A program made the position numbers and the translations under genes. Positions 4,494 to 6,485 of a stretch of 6,485 nucleotides of DNA are shown piece after piece. Source of the DNA: SURF-13 sp038924245 (lineage in GTDB: Bacteria > Pseudomonadota > Gammaproteobacteria > SURF-13); NCBI GenBank assembly GCA_038924245.1, contig JBCKVB010000052.1:1-6485 (forward strand). Direction: 5' to 3'. Each line of letters opens with the position of its first letter. Position 1 is the first letter of the stretch. The notes under the pieces were generated by a model. It saw nothing but the letters and a program-made list of their open reading frames with translations, had not been told where the DNA came from and ran no database searches.

Positions 4494-4572
4494 TCCATAT
4501 TGGACGCGTTTACTTTCCATATTGGACGTGCTAAAAATACAGGATTGACGTAGACTTTCTCCATCCTGGACG
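4494..4572 (+). promoter_or_regulatory. four 13-bp motifs at 22-bp spacing upstream of ATPase 2
   Basis: TCCATATTGGACG occurs at 4494-4506 and 4516-4528, and TCCATCCTGGACG at 4560-4572. A degenerate version, TACAGGATTGACG (8 of 13 matches), sits at 4538-4550, exactly filling the gap. Starts are thus 4494, 4516, 4538 and 4560, every 22 bp or about two helical turns, so proteins would bind one face of the DNA. The clear copies contain a TCCA-N3-TGGA dyad. The last copy ends 11 bp before the ATG and would cover the ribosome-binding site. It most resembles an array of operator sites for cooperative repression. A weak promoter may lie inside (TTTACT 4509-4514, TAAAAA 4532-4537, 17-bp spacer). Confidence 0.7.
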
Positions 4573-4583
4573 GCGGCAAGATT

Positions 4584-5825
4584 ATGGCTGACGATGCACA
4601 CATTTATCCACGGTATATCCAGCCACGCATCGTGGAAGCGTTGGCCGATACCCCGGTGGTGCTGCTAAGCGGCCCGCGCCAGGCCGGCAAAACGACACTG
4701 GTGCGGCAGTTTGCCTTCGATCATCGAAAGTTTATTACCCTGGATGACGAGTTAACCCTGCTGGCTGCACGCCAAAACCCAGTGGGTCTGGTCCGAACGC
4801 TTGACTACGCGGTGATCGACGAAGTGCAACGGGCGCCTGCGCTGCTGTTGGCAATCAAGAAATCCGTTGATGAAGACCGCCGGCCAGGCCGTTTTCTCCT
4901 GACGGGTTCCGCCAACCTGATGGCGCTGCCCACGGTGGCAGATTCCCTGGCGGGCCGGATGGAAACCCTGACCCTGCTGCCACTTGCCGGATGCGAAATG
5001 CAATCCGGCACCGGCAAGTGGATGGATGCCGTTTTTGACGGGCGTATCCCAAAAACCAAACGCCCGGAAGTGGGCGACAAGCTGGTGGATAAAGTTCTGC
5101 GCGGTGGCTACCCCGATGCGGTTTCCCGCGCAACGCCTCGTCGTCGCACGGCCTGGGCGAAGCAATACGTGGATGCCCTGATTCAGCGCGACGTGCGCGA
5201 CATTGCCAGCATCGACAAGCTCAATCATCTACCCCGGCTACTCAGGTCTCTGGCGCGGATGGCCGGCCAATTATGCAACTTTACGCAACTCGGCGGCCAG
5301 GTGGGGTTGGATAGCAAAACTGCCAACAAATACCTCGCCGTGTTTGAACAGATGTTCCTGCTGCGCCGCGTACAACCGTGGTTGAACAATCGCTTAAGTC
5401 GCATCGTCAAGACACCCAAGATACAGTTCATCGATTCCGGCTTGCTCAGTACGCTGGTTGATATGAACGAAGCATCCGCCGCTCGTGATCGCTCATTGTT
5501 TGGTCGTGTGCTGGAAAGTTATGTTTACTCGGAATTACTGAAGCAGGCGACTTGGGCGGAACGGGATTACGCGCTGCATACCTATCGCGACAAGGATCAA
5601 GTCGAAGTGGACTTCGTGATCGAAGATCCCGCTGGCCAGGTCGTTGGCGTGGAAGTCAAGGCTGCGGCGAGCGTCAGCGCAGGCGATCTGACCGGACTGA
5701 AAAAGCTGGCTACACTGGCAGGCAAAAAATTCGTTGCTGGGGTAGTGATGTATGACGGCAACGATACGTTGCCAATAGGCCAGCGGCTTTGGGCTGTGCC
5801 AATTTCGACTTTGTGGAATGACTGA
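4584..5825 (+). CDS. ATP-binding protein, AAA_14 plus DUF4143 (ATPase 2)
   Basis: A 413-residue relative of ATPase 1, clearly divergent from it. Walker A is GPRQAGKTT (30-38), Walker B AVIDE (76-80), the sensor-like FLLTGSANL ends at 112, and DSLAGRMETLTLLPL follows (120-134). A winged-helix-like segment lies around 230-268 (FTQLGGQVGLDSKTANKYL). The C-terminus keeps a PD-(D/E)XK-like pattern: E311 in LESYVYSEL, EVDFVI at 341-346 and EVK at 357-359. No lesion is seen and the length is normal. The ATG at 4584 has only a weak GGCGG/AAG ribosome site and directly follows the 22-bp-phased repeats. DUF4143 ATPases are widespread and patchily distributed, but I know of no settled function; a nuclease- or DNA-linked role is inference from the motifs. 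It is a single-gene unit. Confidence 0.88.
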   Translation: MADDAHIYPRYIQPRIVEALADTPVVLLSGPRQAGKTTLVRQFAFDHRKFITLDDELTLLAARQNPVGLVRTLDYAVIDEVQRAPALLLAIKKSVDEDRRPGRFLLTGSANLMALPTVADSLAGRMETLTLLPLAGCEMQSGTGKWMDAVFDGRIPKTKRPEVGDKLVDKVLRGGYPDAVSRATPRRRTAWAKQYVDALIQRDVRDIASIDKLNHLPRLLRSLARMAGQLCNFTQLGGQVGLDSKTANKYLAVFEQMFLLRRVQPWLNNRLSRIVKTPKIQFIDSGLLSTLVDMNEASAARDRSLFGRVLESYVYSELLKQATWAERDYALHTYRDKDQVEVDFVIEDPAGQVVGVEVKAAASVSAGDLTGLKKLATLAGKKFVAGVVMYDGNDTLPIGQRLWAVPISTLWND

Positions 5826-5909
5826 CATGACGCGGCGTGGTTGGGCTTGATGAAACAGAGCGCCTTGACCGGGAAGCAAGAATGCTTGCAATGAAAGTGC
5901 TCATTAAAG

Positions 5910-6023
5910 GACCCATTTGACCGGATGATCATCTGGCAAGCGATCCAGCGCCCGCTCGTGTTGATCGCAAAAGATGCAAACTTTCCGGAGTACCAGGAAT
6001 TTGGGCTAAAAGTATTATGGTGA
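5910..6023 (+). pseudogene. C-terminal remnant of a PIN-domain VapC
   Basis: Thirty-seven codons read DPFDRMIIWQAIQ, PLVLIAKDANFPEY and EFGLKVLW, then TGA. These are the last two acidic blocks of a DPFDR-type VapC (compare the third vapC, DPFDRLIVAE and TRDATIR) and a normal C-terminus. No upstream PIN strand or second acidic residue is present, and the frame is closed by a TGA at 5892-5894. Directly upstream an ATG (5891-5893) opens MKVLI, which could be the original first strand joined to the end by an internal deletion with a frameshift; five residues are too few to be sure. It is inactive. Confidence 0.7.
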
Positions 6024-6203
6024 TGTAGCTCGGGGGGGTGAGGGGGATCGAGCCTGAAGGCGCTTGCGGCACGTGATCTTGAGTTCTCACCCCGGTCATT
6101 TCTGCTTGCGCCGGAGGATGTGCCACGATGAGATTGGGTGTGTTGTCTGATTGTTGCCTATAGGCTTGCAACTTCAGCGAATGTGCCATAAGCAATTAAA
6201 AAA
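6024..6203. other. stretch between toxin remnants, no supported gene
   Basis: I see no gene in these 180 bases on either strand; a minus-strand frame through it resembles nothing I know, and a short plus-strand frame (LKALAARDLEFSPRSFLL...) ends at 6129. It is probably debris between the PIN remnant and the yhaV-type gene. No clear terminator follows yhaV, only an A/T-rich AATTAAAAAATT tract at 6194-6205. Confidence 0.4.
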
Positions 6204-6485
6204 TTATTCCGAGCACCCGTCTTTTTGGCACGCAGCAATGAGTTCATCCCAGTCATTCGGAGGATTTCCTCGATTCAGCATCTTCTGAAAAACCACATAG
6301 GGATCAGATTTGCTGCCTGAAGAAAGCAATGTCTGTTCATCATTGACCCAGGCAAATACAATCAGCTTTTCTTTTGAGTCGTAGCGAAAGAATAGTCGAA
6401 ACCGTTGCCCAATTTTTGCTCGCCGCCAGTGGCGGTAATCTGGCCCCATAGTATTGCCTTGGCGATACTCTTCGCGCGCCGGATC
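6204..6485 (-). CDS. yhaV: YhaV-type ribonuclease toxin, C-terminal part (cut by window edge)
   Basis: The frame enters from the right edge and reads PAREEYRQGNTMGPDYRHWR, RAKIGQRFRLFFRYDSKEK, LIVFAWVNDEQT, SGSKSDPYVVFQKML and PPNDWDELI. This matches the conserved C-terminal region of the YhaV family, RelE-superfamily-fold ribonucleases that pair with the AbrB-type antitoxin PrlF. Ninety-three residues are visible; full proteins have about 150, so the N-terminus and the prlF-like antitoxin should lie beyond base 6485. The ATG at 6447-6449 is an internal methionine, not the start: family similarity continues upstream of it (EEYRQGNT). The C-terminus looks complete. Activity cannot be judged without the missing part. 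Confidence 0.83.
   Translation of the reverse strand, partial: DPAREEYRQGNTMGPDYRHWRRAKIGQRFRLFFRYDSKEKLIVFAWVNDEQTLLSSGSKSDPYVVFQKMLNRGNPPNDWDELIAACQKDGCSE

Noticed and set aside
4494..4572. Short CRISPR-like array
   Set aside because: The repeats are 13 bp with 9-bp gaps, one copy is degenerate, and they lie directly in front of a gene with no cas genes nearby; an operator array explains them better.
4752..5228. 158-codon minus-strand ORF opposite ATPase 2
   Set aside because: It mirrors the coding strand of an intact ATPase and has no family signature.
5826..5894. Short frame after ATPase 2 ending LTGKQECLQ and overlapping the next ATG as ATGA, like an antitoxin tail
   Set aside because: It is simply the ATPase frame continuing past its stop, with no start supported by a ribosome site and no antitoxin similarity.
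5929..6195. 88-codon minus-strand ORF between the PIN remnant and yhaV
   Set aside because: It overlaps the PIN remnant in antisense, is rich in proline and low-information sequence, and resembles nothing I know.

Overview
The window looks like a piece of accessory chromosome from a proteobacterium, probably a betaproteobacterium. I infer this from the moderately high G+C, the consensus sigma-70 promoters, the GTCATTCCCGC-type palindromic repeat and the gene families; no ribosomal or housekeeping marker is present. It is a toxin-antitoxin (TA) island built into a decayed exopolysaccharide (EPS) locus. The EPS genes survive only as stubs: two pieces of a sugar nucleotide epimerase and the first 35 codons of a WcaI-like glycosyltransferase.

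Layout, left to right: the 3' end of an unknown gene (1-93); a perfect 17-bp hairpin; a complete vapBC module on the minus strand (217-914) with a consensus promoter and a dyad operator; an in-frame chimera of an epimerase fragment and a PIN-toxin fragment (997-1290); a solitary AAA_14/DUF4143 ATPase (1322-2455) whose start codon abuts a dyad plus half-site; about 540 bp of gene debris holding the glycosyltransferase stub; a second vapBC (2995-3665); a REP-like palindrome (3687-3755); a third vapC (3856-4257) preceded by a small ORF that may be a beheaded antitoxin; an epimerase pseudogene with an internal deletion (4284-4472); four 13-bp motifs at exact 22-bp spacing (4494-4572); a second AAA_14/DUF4143 ATPase (4584-5825); the C-terminal scrap of another PIN toxin (5910-6023); and the C-terminal part of a YhaV-type toxin on the minus strand (6204-6485), cut by the window edge.

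The complete TA pairs (AbrB-type VapB with PIN RNase VapC, and probably PrlF/YhaV beyond the right edge) should act as independent, autoregulated modules. The two ATPases are the least understood genes. Each is a single-gene unit with Walker A and B motifs, a winged-helix-like segment and a C-terminal PD-(D/E)XK-like signature. Each has its own distinctive repeated upstream site, and each lies just downstream of a copy of the same roughly 120-bp epimerase remnant. The most interesting possibility is that these ATPases are self-regulating, TA-like or defence-like units. That is inference; the sequence shows only the motifs, the repeats and the context.
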